From contig NZ_VKDC01000025.1 in the NCBI RefSeq assembly GCF_007097395.1, forward strand, positions 1 through 64,000: a DNA stretch of 64,000 nucleotides, written 5' to 3'. The position numbers and the translations under genes were made by a program. Positions 36,501 to 45,879 of this stretch are shown piece after piece (positions within the stretch are counted from its first letter, which is position 1; each line of letters begins with the position of its first letter). The stretch is from Fulvivirga sp. M361. GTDB lineage: Bacteria; Bacteroidota; Bacteroidia; Cytophagales; Cyclobacteriaceae. A model generated the notes under the pieces. The model ran no database searches and had not been told where the DNA came from. It was given only the letters and a program-made list of their open reading frames with translations.

Positions 36501-36520
36501 AATTGTTCTCGTGCACAATT
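36501..36520. promoter_or_regulatory. LacI-type operator B between lacI and susC
   Basis: Outer arms AATTGT/ACAATT flank a centre TCTCGTGC with the central CG and GTGCAC half. It is a degenerate partner of site A; paired sites would suit cooperative LacI binding at the divergent promoters. Confidence 0.5.
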
Positions 36521-36706
36521 TGTTTTTTTGCATTAAAAAAATTACTTTTAATATCGAGAATTAAGCCAATGGTATAAGGAATGTATTCCTGAAAGATCAT
36601 TGCTTTTGGCATTTGTCATTCGGAATAAGAGAAGGCAGATCGAATTTTAAATCGTTAGCGTGAACCGTTTTATTTCATGGGATTACTTAAAACCAATTTT
36701 GTATAC

Positions 36707-39700
36707 ATGAGACTTTTACTAAGTTTTTTACTCATACTTTTTTTTACCTCGGGCTTACAGGCGCAGGCAGACAGAGCTATTAGCGGAAGGGTAGTGGATA
36801 AAGATGATGGTGAATCCATGCCTGGGGTCAGCGTCTATGTCAAGGGTACTTCCGTAGGGACTATTACAGATATAGAGGGAAGTTTTACACTTAATGTTCC
36901 GGACGGTACCGGGGTACTTGTGTTTTCCTTTGTGGGATACAGCACCCAGGAGATCGCCATAGAGAACCAAACTTTTTTTGACGTTAGCCTGGAATCTGAT
37001 ATTTACGAACTTCAGACAGTGGTCGTCACCGCGCTGGGTATTGAAAAAGAGGAGAGGGCTTTAGGCTATACTTCCCAGGAAGTAGGCGGGGACCAGATCA
37101 GTCTGGCCAAAGAAATTAATGTAGTTAATTCACTAACAGGAAAAGTAGCCGGTGTTTTTGTTAACCAGGCAGGTACCGGTCCGGGAGGTACATCTAAAGT
37201 GGTCATTAGAGGTTATGCCTCTGTAAATCCTGCAGGGAGTAGTAATTCACCACTTTACGTTGTGGATGGTGTACCCATGACTAACCCGCAAGGAGGGGGT
37301 TCGGAATTCGGAGGTGTTGATTTTGGGGATGGAATATCAAACCTTAACCCGGATGACATTGAATCCATTAACGTGCTAAAAGGACCTAGTGCATCTGCTT
37401 TGTATGGTTCCAGAGGGCAGAATGGTGTGATTATGATCACAACGAAAAAAGGTGCTTCAGGAAAAGGCTTAGGAATAGACGTTAGCAGCAGCATAATGCT
37501 GGAAACGCCCCTGGTGTTACCTGAGTTTCAAGACGAATATGGTAGAGGTTCCGGAGGTAATTTTCCGGTCGATAATAACGGTAATTTCTCGGATAACGCA
37601 CGTATCAGCTGGGGGGAACGTATGCTGGGACAAACGGAAGTAGGCGGCAGGCCCCTATTGAACTGGACAGGGCAACCAACTCCTTATGCTTCACAGGAGG
37701 ATAATATTTCTGATTTTTTCAGAACAGGCAAGACCTATATTAATAGTGTCACATTATCCGGAGGTAATGAAATGTCTCAAGGTATATTGTCCATTTCCAA
37801 CCTTCAAAATGAAGGTATAATGCCAAATAATGAGCTGGAAAGGACTACCGTAAACCTAAGGATCAGTCATAAGCTTTCTAAAAAGCTGTCTTTCGACGGT
37901 AAAGTCAATTACATCAGGCAAGAGGCTTTTAACCGACCAAATTTGGCCTTAAGTCCGGATAACCCTATGAACAGTTTGATCTCTATGCCAAGATCTATTC
38001 GATTGCGAGATCTCGAAAATTTCAGAAATCCTGATGGATCTCCACGGGTCTATACGAATGCGCCAGGTACTGACTTTTGGCAAAATCCTTATTGGGCCAC
38101 GAATCTGAATACGAACGAAGACACGAGAGATCGGGTATTGGGTTTTGTTTCTATAAAATACGATTTCACAGATTGGTTAAGTCTGCAGCTACGTTCGGGA
38201 ACAGATTTTTACCATGACAGAAGAGAATTCCGCAATGCTACTGGTACAATTTATAGAACAACACCGGATAAGTCTTTCTACTCTGTATATAACGCCAGGA
38301 TCTCAGAAACAAACTCTGATTTTCTATTAATGTTTAATCCTGCGCCCCGGGAGAAAATATCTATATCCGGTATCCTTGGAGGGAATATCCTGAAGGAAAG
38401 GTCGGAAACAGTGAATAATATAGCGCAAGGATTGGACATCCCTGATTTTTTTGTGCTACAAAATGGGTTATCCATATTGACCACCGAGGGTAGAGCTGAA
38501 AGAGAAGTACACTCACTTTATGCTTCGGCACAACTCGACTACAAAAAAGTACTCTTTTTGGAGGTCTCAGCACGAAACGACTGGTCTTCTTCATTGCCTC
38601 CTGATAACAGGTCTTATTTCTACCCATCTGTCTCTACTAGTTTTGTCTTTTCTGATCTGCTCGACCTGAACAACAATTTTTTAAGTTTCGGGAAACTGCG
38701 GGCTTCCTTTGCGCAGGTGGGTAACGATACACGGCCACACCAGCTAGATCTGAATTATTTCGTAAATACGCTTACCCACGATGGACAGTCGTTTGGTCAG
38801 GTTACCCGGACCCAACCTCCTGTTGACCTCAAACCTGAAGAAACGAATTCTTTTGAGATAGGCATAGACCTGGCGTTTTTTCAAGGAAGACTCAACCTGG
38901 ATGCGAACTATTACAACGCAGGGACCCGTAACCAGATCTACGCTACGCCGGTTTCCCGGCCTTCGGGTTTTGAAAGCAAATTTATCAATGGAGGACTGGT
39001 CAGAAATCAGGGAATAGAAGTCCTGTTGTCAGGAGAAGTGCTCAGGAAAAACGATTTTACCTGGACTTCCATGATCAATTTTTCACGTAACCGGTCTACG
39101 GTAGAAGAACTTTCGGATCAGGTAAATATTCTTTCCTTCGGAGCGTTCGACCAGTTTGGGGTACGTGTACAGGCAGAAGTCGGCGAGCCTTTTGGTAATA
39201 TATACGCTGACAGGAGTTACCTGAGAGATCCGGCTACAGGGCAACGGATCATTGGCGATAATGGCTTGCCGATACCTGACCCGGATGGTGAGATAAAAAT
39301 AGGCAACTTCCAACCGGACTGGCTGGCCGGGGTAACCAATACTTTCACGTTTAAGAATTTTACCTTAAGCTTCCTGGTGGATATCAAGAAAGGAGGAGAC
39401 ATCTATTCTTTTTCTAATGCCGTAGCTGCAGCAAACGGTAATGCAGAGTTTACCCTGGGGCAGCGGGCAGAATGGTATGCAGGGGCAGGTGGGTATGTTG
39501 CGGAAGGCATAAGAGAAGATGGAACCCCGAATACCCAGGAAATTGACCCTCAAGAATATTGGCAGTTTGTTGGCGGACAAGCTTCTGCCTTTGCGGAGGA
39601 ATTTATCTACGATGCTGGCTTCGTTAAACTAAGAGAATTGACTTTGGGGTACCAGCTTCCGAAAAAAATCCTGGAGAAGACAGTGTTTACGAAAGTCAGG

Positions 39701-39856
39701 TTGTCCTTTGTAGGGCGTAACCTGTTTTTCATCCATAAGAATACCCCTGGTTTTGACCCCGAAGCTACCTTCAATTCGGGCAAATCTCAAGGTATAGAAG
39801 CGTTTGCTTTTCCAAGTACACGAAGTTTTGGTTTTAATCTAAATTTTTCAATATGA
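36707..39856 (+). CDS. SusC/RagA-family TonB-dependent outer membrane transporter
   Basis: A 1049-residue outer membrane channel that imports oligosaccharides with its SusD partner, powered by TonB. Signal peptide MRLLLSFLLILFFTSGLQAQ; I start at the ATG at 36707 rather than the in-frame start 10 codons earlier. Then comes a carboxypeptidase-D-like domain (ISGRVVDKDDGESMPGVSVYVKG), a plug with VVVTALGIEKEERALGYTSQ and VVIRGYASVNPAGSSNSPLYVVDGVPM, and the barrel to the C-terminal Phe-Ser-Ile. It overlaps susD by 4 nt. Divergent from lacI, with two operators between. It is likely the most strongly induced gene of the locus. Confidence 0.95.
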   Translation: MRLLLSFLLILFFTSGLQAQADRAISGRVVDKDDGESMPGVSVYVKGTSVGTITDIEGSFTLNVPDGTGVLVFSFVGYSTQEIAIENQTFFDVSLESDIYELQTVVVTALGIEKEERALGYTSQEVGGDQISLAKEINVVNSLTGKVAGVFVNQAGTGPGGTSKVVIRGYASVNPAGSSNSPLYVVDGVPMTNPQGGGSEFGGVDFGDGISNLNPDDIESINVLKGPSASALYGSRGQNGVIMITTKKGASGKGLGIDVSSSIMLETPLVLPEFQDEYGRGSGGNFPVDNNGNFSDNARISWGERMLGQTEVGGRPLLNWTGQPTPYASQEDNISDFFRTGKTYINSVTLSGGNEMSQGILSISNLQNEGIMPNNELERTTVNLRISHKLSKKLSFDGKVNYIRQEAFNRPNLALSPDNPMNSLISMPRSIRLRDLENFRNPDGSPRVYTNAPGTDFWQNPYWATNLNTNEDTRDRVLGFVSIKYDFTDWLSLQLRSGTDFYHDRREFRNATGTIYRTTPDKSFYSVYNARISETNSDFLLMFNPAPREKISISGILGGNILKERSETVNNIAQGLDIPDFFVLQNGLSILTTEGRAEREVHSLYASAQLDYKKVLFLEVSARNDWSSSLPPDNRSYFYPSVSTSFVFSDLLDLNNNFLSFGKLRASFAQVGNDTRPHQLDLNYFVNTLTHDGQSFGQVTRTQPPVDLKPEETNSFEIGIDLAFFQGRLNLDANYYNAGTRNQIYATPVSRPSGFESKFINGGLVRNQGIEVLLSGEVLRKNDFTWTSMINFSRNRSTVEELSDQVNILSFGAFDQFGVRVQAEVGEPFGNIYADRSYLRDPATGQRIIGDNGLPIPDPDGEIKIGNFQPDWLAGVTNTFTFKNFTLSFLVDIKKGGDIYSFSNAVAAANGNAEFTLGQRAEWYAGAGGYVAEGIREDGTPNTQEIDPQEYWQFVGGQASAFAEEFIYDAGFVKLRELTLGYQLPKKILEKTVFTKVRLSFVGRNLFFIHKNTPGFDPEATFNSGKSQGIEAFAFPSTRSFGFNLNFSI

Positions 39857-41400
39857 ACCGGTTCCGGAGATCTTATCTGGCTATAAACAAGACCATGTTG
39901 CAAGGTGTACTGGTCATCCTGATGGTCACAGCCTGTACAAGTGATTTTGATGAAATGAACGTAAGTCCAGTGGCGGTGCAAGAGGACAGGATAAACGAAG
40001 ACCTATTGTTTACGCGAGCGTTGGTGTACGGTATGCTACGTTACACTGAATTACAGCGAGCTCAACACTTGTATACACATCACTACATACAATATTATTC
40101 CGTCGCTGTAGACTACTTCCAGACCGGGCGCTACATCACACGTAACGACTGGCTTACTGCCTACTGGACGGAAGCGTATGCTGATTTTGGTATGCAATGC
40201 CAGCAGGTCATTAATTTAACCCGGGATAACCCTGAAAAAGTTAATAAAACCTCTATTGCCCGCATATGGAAGGTATTCATTATGCACCGGATTACGGATT
40301 TCTGGGGCGATGTACCCTATTCCGAAGCTTTTTCAGGAGATATCACACCTGTCTATGATAAGCAGGCAGATATATACAGGGATATGTTGTCTGAGCTTGA
40401 AAATGCTGTGGCACAGATTGATCCTTCCAAAACGTTGAACTTTCAGACTAGCGATGTGATGTACAGAGGGGACCTTGACCTTTGGATCAGGTTTGCCAAC
40501 TCTTTGCGATTGAGGCTGGCCATGAGAATATCAGACGCTGACCCTGCCCTGGCACAAGAGCATGTTACAGCGATACTGGCCGAAAATAGATTGATAGAGA
40601 ATAACAGTCAATCTGCTATTATGAACTATGGCAGAGACTTCGGTGGTGCAGATGAAAACGTACAGCCTATGTCTCTTATAAAGAGCTTCAACGAGTACCG
40701 GATGAGCAATACGATCATTGATTACCTGCAAGACAACAATGATCCGCGCCTGCCGATCTACGCCAGCCCGGCAGAGGGTGGTAATTATGTAGGATTGACC
40801 AATGGATTAAACCCTGCTGAAGTAAACGAGATCATTCGCAATGATTATTCACAAGACAGTGAAATAATTTCTAATGTTTATTCGCCCAGTACGGCTTTAC
40901 AGTATTCGGAAGTTAACTTTTTAAAAGCCGAAGCCGCGTTGAAAGGATGGGGTCCGGGAAATCCTCAGGATCATTACGAAGAAGGGATCAGAGCTTCTGT
41001 TAACTATTGGTTAGATGTTTATACGAACTTACAAACCCGTGTTCCCAATCCGGATGCACTTCCTGTTATAGAGGTTACCTCTTTAGACATAGATAATTAC
41101 CTGCAAGAACCTGCCATTAGCTATGACAATGACAATGCATTAGAGCAGATCATAACACAAAAATGGCTGGCCAACATTAACAATGGTTTTGAGTCCTGGG
41201 CAGAGTATCGCCGGACCGGATTTCCATTATTGAACCCGATACCCAACACTGATGGGCTAAGCGAAACGGGAGGGACTTCAGTTCCCGTACGTGTAAGGTA
41301 CCCTATTGAAGAACTATCCCTTAATCAATTAAACTATGAAGCCGCAGTACAAAATAACCCTGACCTGGTGACAACACGGGTGTGGTGGGACGTGAACTAG
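39853..41400 (+). CDS. SusD/RagB-family surface glycan-binding lipoprotein
   Basis: A 515-residue lipoprotein (signal to LMVTACTSDFDEMN, Cys at about 30) with the SusD helical TPR scaffold: a four-helix start, WKVFIMHRITDFWGDVPYSEAF, YDKQADIYRDMLSELENAV, RGDLDLWIRFANSLRLRLAMRI, and the C-terminal QKWLANINNGFESWAEYRRTGFP. It forms the lid of the SusC channel and binds the glycan at the cell surface. It overlaps susC by 4 nt. Confidence 0.94.
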   Translation: MNRFRRSYLAINKTMLQGVLVILMVTACTSDFDEMNVSPVAVQEDRINEDLLFTRALVYGMLRYTELQRAQHLYTHHYIQYYSVAVDYFQTGRYITRNDWLTAYWTEAYADFGMQCQQVINLTRDNPEKVNKTSIARIWKVFIMHRITDFWGDVPYSEAFSGDITPVYDKQADIYRDMLSELENAVAQIDPSKTLNFQTSDVMYRGDLDLWIRFANSLRLRLAMRISDADPALAQEHVTAILAENRLIENNSQSAIMNYGRDFGGADENVQPMSLIKSFNEYRMSNTIIDYLQDNNDPRLPIYASPAEGGNYVGLTNGLNPAEVNEIIRNDYSQDSEIISNVYSPSTALQYSEVNFLKAEAALKGWGPGNPQDHYEEGIRASVNYWLDVYTNLQTRVPNPDALPVIEVTSLDIDNYLQEPAISYDNDNALEQIITQKWLANINNGFESWAEYRRTGFPLLNPIPNTDGLSETGGTSVPVRVRYPIEELSLNQLNYEAAVQNNPDLVTTRVWWDVN

Positions 41401-41447
41401 CTTCTGACCTTGTAAGCGGAAAACCTTTGAGACTAAATCCAAAAATC

Positions 41448-43133
41448 ATGAAAAACAATTACCAGATCAAGTTAACCACGGCGCTGAAGACATTTTGTCT
41501 TCTGGCCTCATTTCTTGTATTCACAGCTTGTGGAGACGATGATGAAAGTGAACCACTTAGCGATGCTAAGGAAATGCTTTCTTTTGTTTTTGCTGACCTG
41601 AGTCCTGCCATTACGGCCACCATAAGCGGTACAACAGTTTCTGCCACCGTACCTTTTGGCACAGATGTTACAGCGCTAACACCTACTGTGACCATATCCC
41701 AGGAAGCCGAGGTAAGCCCGGCAAGCGGACAAGCCGAAGATTTTTCAAGTGCGGTGATTTATACCGTCACAGCAGCCGATGGTACTCAGGCGGAGTATAC
41801 GGTGAATGTTAGTGTGGAAGCAGGTTCTTCTGCCAAAGAGTTGCTAACCTTTGTATTTGAAGCACTGGATCCTGATGTTACCGGTGTCATTACGGATAAT
41901 AGTATCCAGGCAGACGTGCCTTTTGGTACAGACCTGACTACTTTAGTACCTACCATCACGATATCCGATCTGGCCTCTGTTGGTCCGGCAAGCGGAGCAG
42001 CTCAGGATTTTACAAGCCCTGTAAACTATACGGTCACCGCTCAGGATGGAAGTACGAATGTGTATGCCGTTACAGTGACTGAGCTTCCAAAGCCAGGTGT
42101 ACTTATTACCCCGGTATGGGAAAGGACTCGTAAGGAGGGTGGAGTACCTGATTGGTTTACGGTTAATAATGATCGCGACATCGCACTATCTTCTGATTAT
42201 GTTTATGTTCATAGTAACAATGATAAAATAAGAGTCTTATCAGTTACGGATGGTACCGATGTATCTGCAGGATTCGCTGATGACGATACTAACCCTGATA
42301 AGGAGTATATCAATGGTAAGGAGAATTTTGCCACTGGCAATTTGTTCTTACTTACTACTGCTACTGATGATAATGGTCTGATTTTCGGCGGCAATTTAAG
42401 GGTGGGCAATGGCGCTAATCCATGGAATTTGTACAAATGGAATAATAAAGATGCCACGCAAGAGTTGTTTTTATCATATGTTCCACCGACAGGATTCCAC
42501 GTAGCAGAGAATTTGAGCGTGGTAGGTGATGCCACCAATAACGCCTTCATTTATGTGCCAACCAGTGGTTTTGGTACAGCCAATAACAAAATCCTCAAAT
42601 TCACTGTAACCGGCGGTGTGGCAGATGACACTCCGGAAGTTATTACCTTAAACGGACTTGAGAACCTTGGGAATGCACCCGATGTATGGCCCGTGTCCGG
42701 TGCTGCGGATGCGAACTTTATAGTAGCAGGTACTGGTGTAGGTGGAATCGCTGAATATGACAACAGTGGTAATCTTGTGGGCAAATTACCCGAGGCCCTG
42801 AATACCGGAAAAGATGCTAAGTTATTTGAGTTTGCACTTGATGTAGCCTACTTTGAGTTAGGTCTCCAAAAGTTTGTACTGGCAACATCCACTGATTTTA
42901 CGGCATCTGCTCCGGATAAAGCCGGAAATCTTGCTGTTATTGACGTTACCGAAGGTTGGGAAAATGTTGAATCTGCTGATATAGTCTATTATGCGCTTAC
43001 ACCGGATGGTAATGATATAGCGAATGGAAACGGTACCGGTGGAGTAGATGTACGTGTGAATGGAAATGTTGCAACTGTAGCAGTATGGATCACAAATCAT
43101 GGAGCTGCATTACTTGACATAACGTTAGAATAA
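41448..43133 (+). CDS. Surface lipoprotein with two DUF5018-like repeats and a DUF4623-like domain
   Basis: 561 residues from the ATG at 41448 (the frame is open to 41382, inside susD). Lipobox VFTACGDDD. Residues about 30-215 are two beta-sandwich repeats with the pattern VPFGTD(V/L)T.L.PT(V/I)TIS...SPASG..QDF...V.YTVTA.DG, as in DUF5018. The rest (about 220-561) resembles DUF4623, a propeller-like domain (PDWFTVNNDRDIALSSDYVYVHS). Probably a surface glycan-binding protein that positions substrate next to SusC/SusD. Paralogue of the next gene. Confidence 0.8.
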   Translation: MKNNYQIKLTTALKTFCLLASFLVFTACGDDDESEPLSDAKEMLSFVFADLSPAITATISGTTVSATVPFGTDVTALTPTVTISQEAEVSPASGQAEDFSSAVIYTVTAADGTQAEYTVNVSVEAGSSAKELLTFVFEALDPDVTGVITDNSIQADVPFGTDLTTLVPTITISDLASVGPASGAAQDFTSPVNYTVTAQDGSTNVYAVTVTELPKPGVLITPVWERTRKEGGVPDWFTVNNDRDIALSSDYVYVHSNNDKIRVLSVTDGTDVSAGFADDDTNPDKEYINGKENFATGNLFLLTTATDDNGLIFGGNLRVGNGANPWNLYKWNNKDATQELFLSYVPPTGFHVAENLSVVGDATNNAFIYVPTSGFGTANNKILKFTVTGGVADDTPEVITLNGLENLGNAPDVWPVSGAADANFIVAGTGVGGIAEYDNSGNLVGKLPEALNTGKDAKLFEFALDVAYFELGLQKFVLATSTDFTASAPDKAGNLAVIDVTEGWENVESADIVYYALTPDGNDIANGNGTGGVDVRVNGNVATVAVWITNHGAALLDITLE

Positions 43134-43201
43134 GCCATTGAGTAATGGATATTGAGAGATAACTGATCTCAGAAATAGATTTAATTAAAACTGACAGTCA
43201 A

Positions 43202-44596
43202 ATGAATAAAATTTGCAAAAACGTTTTCGCATTACTTTCATTAATAGCAATGAGTCTATTGATTTCCTGCGGAGATGACGATGGAGAAGACAGTCCGCTT
43301 TTAAGTAAGCGGAAAGAAGTGGTATCGCTTGAATTAGATGGAGGATGTGCCGGGGGAAATGTGTCCGGCGAGATCAATGAGGGTAATTTTACTGTGAGGG
43401 CTACCGTACCGTTTGGAACGGATGTTACAGCCCTGGCTCCTGTAATTGCGATTTCAGAAAAAGCAACGATCCAACCTGCTTCTGAAACAGCACAAGACTT
43501 CACTACTCCGGTTAATTATACTATTACCGCTGAAGACGGTTCTACCCAGGTATGGATTGTAATTGTTGAAATAGCCGGTGAAGACACAAAGCCTAAACTA
43601 ACACTGAGTGATCCTGTTTGGGAATTTAATGCCTTCAAAGGCAATCTTCCTCCGTGGTTTACGAGTAATGGAGAAGATGGTATTGCTTTTGGGAATGACC
43701 ATGTTTATGTAGTGTTTAACCAGGACCAGGTAAAAATTTTAGATGCCAGCAATGGTGATGCAATAGGAGACCTGGATATGACAGGTATCAGTGGAGGAAG
43801 TTTGAATCTATCCGATGTAGAGACCAGTGCCGATGGTTCTATACTGGCTTGTAATGTGGTAGATCACAATGGTTCCGGAACGGCTACCTTTAAGATCTAC
43901 CGGTGGGCTACTGAAACCAGTAGCCCGGAAGTCTACCTGGAATATGAAGTGAGTGATGTGGTTCGTCTGGGAGATAACTTTTCTGTACTTGGCGATGTCA
44001 CGGGTACTGCTGTAATTTATTCAGCCTATGGGAGAAACTTCTCAGCAGGTGCGAGGGGTGCCGACGTTTATCGATGGGAGGTAACAGAAGGAACATTGAA
44101 TGAAACTCCTCAAATCATTAAAAGTAACGACTTTGGAATCACAGGTCTGGGGTCGAGAGCACATGCCACTGCTGTAGATGTAGATGACGATGCTGTATGG
44201 GTAAACGGTAATGATGTGGACGTAGCGAAGTTATCACTGGCAGATGGGTCTATCCAGGAGCAACTGCCTAATGACAGCCGCGACCTGGTGGATTTCTTCT
44301 ACAACAACTTCGTGCTTTTCGAGCTTTGTGATAAAACAGTCATGGCCTCTGTCTTTCCAAGAAGCGCCAATGAAAGCCGACTACTTATTATTGATGTGAC
44401 TGACGGTTTGGATAACGTAACAAGTGCTGAAGTGATCTATTCAGGCGACTTTGTGCAAGGTAATACCACGGATAATGCAGATGCCAGTGGAAACGTGACT
44501 TACAACAAAGTCAGTGAATCCGAAGCTGAAGTTTACATTTTAATTACTAACCAGGCATTGGCCAAATTCACACTTACCTTGGAAGTAGGGGGGTAA
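43202..44596 (+). CDS. Surface lipoprotein with one DUF5018-like repeat and a DUF4623-like domain
   Basis: 464 residues; lipobox LLISCGDDD. It has one VPFGTDVTALAPVIAISEKATIQPAS repeat (about 40-125), then the same propeller-like region as the preceding protein (LPPWFTSNGEDGIAFGNDHVYVVF), ending ITNQALAKFTLTLE. It looks like a tandem duplicate of the 41448 gene that has one fewer repeat. It is followed by a strong hairpin (44626-44664). Expected role: surface glycan binding. Confidence 0.8.
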   Translation: MNKICKNVFALLSLIAMSLLISCGDDDGEDSPLLSKRKEVVSLELDGGCAGGNVSGEINEGNFTVRATVPFGTDVTALAPVIAISEKATIQPASETAQDFTTPVNYTITAEDGSTQVWIVIVEIAGEDTKPKLTLSDPVWEFNAFKGNLPPWFTSNGEDGIAFGNDHVYVVFNQDQVKILDASNGDAIGDLDMTGISGGSLNLSDVETSADGSILACNVVDHNGSGTATFKIYRWATETSSPEVYLEYEVSDVVRLGDNFSVLGDVTGTAVIYSAYGRNFSAGARGADVYRWEVTEGTLNETPQIIKSNDFGITGLGSRAHATAVDVDDDAVWVNGNDVDVAKLSLADGSIQEQLPNDSRDLVDFFYNNFVLFELCDKTVMASVFPRSANESRLLIIDVTDGLDNVTSAEVIYSGDFVQGNTTDNADASGNVTYNKVSESEAEVYILITNQALAKFTLTLEVGG

Positions 44597-44625
44597 TAAA
44601 AAACGTTGTTATAATGTTTGGATGG

Positions 44626-44664
44626 TATGGAAAAGGTGCATCGCTATTTCGGCACCTTTCCATA
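44626..44664 (+). terminator. Intercistronic hairpin before the GHL10 genes
   Basis: Left arm 44626-44639 pairs with 44652-44664 with a single bulged A, and the loop is 12 nt. It is followed by TTTCTAAC, not a full T-run. It may attenuate transcription so that SusCD and the binding lipoproteins are made in excess over the downstream enzymes, or protect the upstream mRNA 3' end. Confidence 0.5.
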
Positions 44665-44711
44665 TTTCTAACAAAATAATCATTGATAAGCGGACATAGA
44701 GTATATAAATA

Positions 44712-45872
44712 ATGGGTAGCAGTATTAAGCCATTGACCTTCTTTCATTTTCTGGCCCTGATCTTACTGTTTCAATGCTCGGGAGTAAGCAATGAACAAGC
44801 CATCCCCCCGGCTAAAGAGGGGGTGAGAGGAGTTTGGCTGACCAACGTGGCGAGTGATGTGCTTCTTTCAAGAAAGAACATCGAAGAGGCCGTAACGCTG
44901 CTGGACTCGTTGCAGTTTAACACCATTTTCATGGTAACATGGAACAGAGGGTATACCATGTACAGGAGTGATGTGATGAAAGCCCTTACCGGGTATGCAA
45001 TAGATCCGGTGTATCGGGACAGGGATCCGCTGAAAGAAGTAATAGAAGAAGCACATAAAAGAGATATAAAGGTCTTTGCCTGGTTTGAATTTGGGTTTGC
45101 CTCTTCTTATGATCAGACGGATGGTGGTTTGCTACTACAGACCAAGCCTTTCTGGAAAGCATTGGACAGTAAAGGGGACATCACCGAAAAGAACAAATTT
45201 CAATGGATGAATGGATTTCATCCGGAAGTACAGGATTTTATGGTATCGCTGGTAAGCGAGGTGGTGGAAAATTATGAAGTGGATGGTATCCAGGGAGATG
45301 ATCGCCTGCCGGCTATGCCGGTGAACAGTGGTTACGATGAATATACCGTTGGTTTGTATCAAAATGAACATAATGGAGACCGTCCGCCTGAAAACGAAAA
45401 TGATGCTGAGTGGATAGAATGGCGGGCCCAAAAGCTAAACGGGTTTATGGGAGTGTTATACAAAAAAGTAAAGGAACTGGACCCACACTGCATTGTATCC
45501 ATGGCGCCCAGTATCTACCCCTGGAGCAAAGAGAATTATTTGCAAGACTGGCCCACATGGGTCAACAACGGTTATGTCGACCTGTTGTGCCCCCAGCTTT
45601 ACCGCTATGATATAGACGCTTATTCCAAATTGCTGGATGAAATATTAATGCAACAACTGGATAAAGAAGATCATCGGAAATTCTATCCGGGTGTTCTTTT
45701 ACAAGTAGATGATTACAACCCTTCATCAGAACTGCTGATGGCTAAAATAGATTCTAACAGATTACATGGCATCAACGGAGAAGTATTTTTCTTCTATGAA
45801 GGGGTGAAAAAATTCAAGAGCCAGTTTCAAGAGAAGTATTCCGAAAAAGTCAATTTCCCTAAGCTTAGATAA
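44712..45872 (+). CDS. GHL10 (DUF187) glycosylhydrolase-like lipoprotein
   Basis: A 386-residue lipoprotein (lipobox LLFQCSG) with a GHL10-type TIM barrel: GVRGVWLTNVASDVLLSRKNIEEAV, FNTIFMVTWNRGYTMY, IKVFAWFEFGFAS, WMNGFHPEVQDFMVSLVSEVVENYEVDGIQGDDRLPAMP. Conserved acids (FEFG; GDDR) could be catalytic. Relatives called family 10 glycosylhydrolases act on beta-linked amino sugars or uronosyl sugars where studied; the activity here is unknown. Paralogue of the next gene's C-terminal half; 7 bp separates them. Confidence 0.82.
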   Translation: MGSSIKPLTFFHFLALILLFQCSGVSNEQAIPPAKEGVRGVWLTNVASDVLLSRKNIEEAVTLLDSLQFNTIFMVTWNRGYTMYRSDVMKALTGYAIDPVYRDRDPLKEVIEEAHKRDIKVFAWFEFGFASSYDQTDGGLLLQTKPFWKALDSKGDITEKNKFQWMNGFHPEVQDFMVSLVSEVVENYEVDGIQGDDRLPAMPVNSGYDEYTVGLYQNEHNGDRPPENENDAEWIEWRAQKLNGFMGVLYKKVKELDPHCIVSMAPSIYPWSKENYLQDWPTWVNNGYVDLLCPQLYRYDIDAYSKLLDEILMQQLDKEDHRKFYPGVLLQVDDYNPSSELLMAKIDSNRLHGINGEVFFFYEGVKKFKSQFQEKYSEKVNFPKLR

Positions 45873-45879
45873 AACAACT

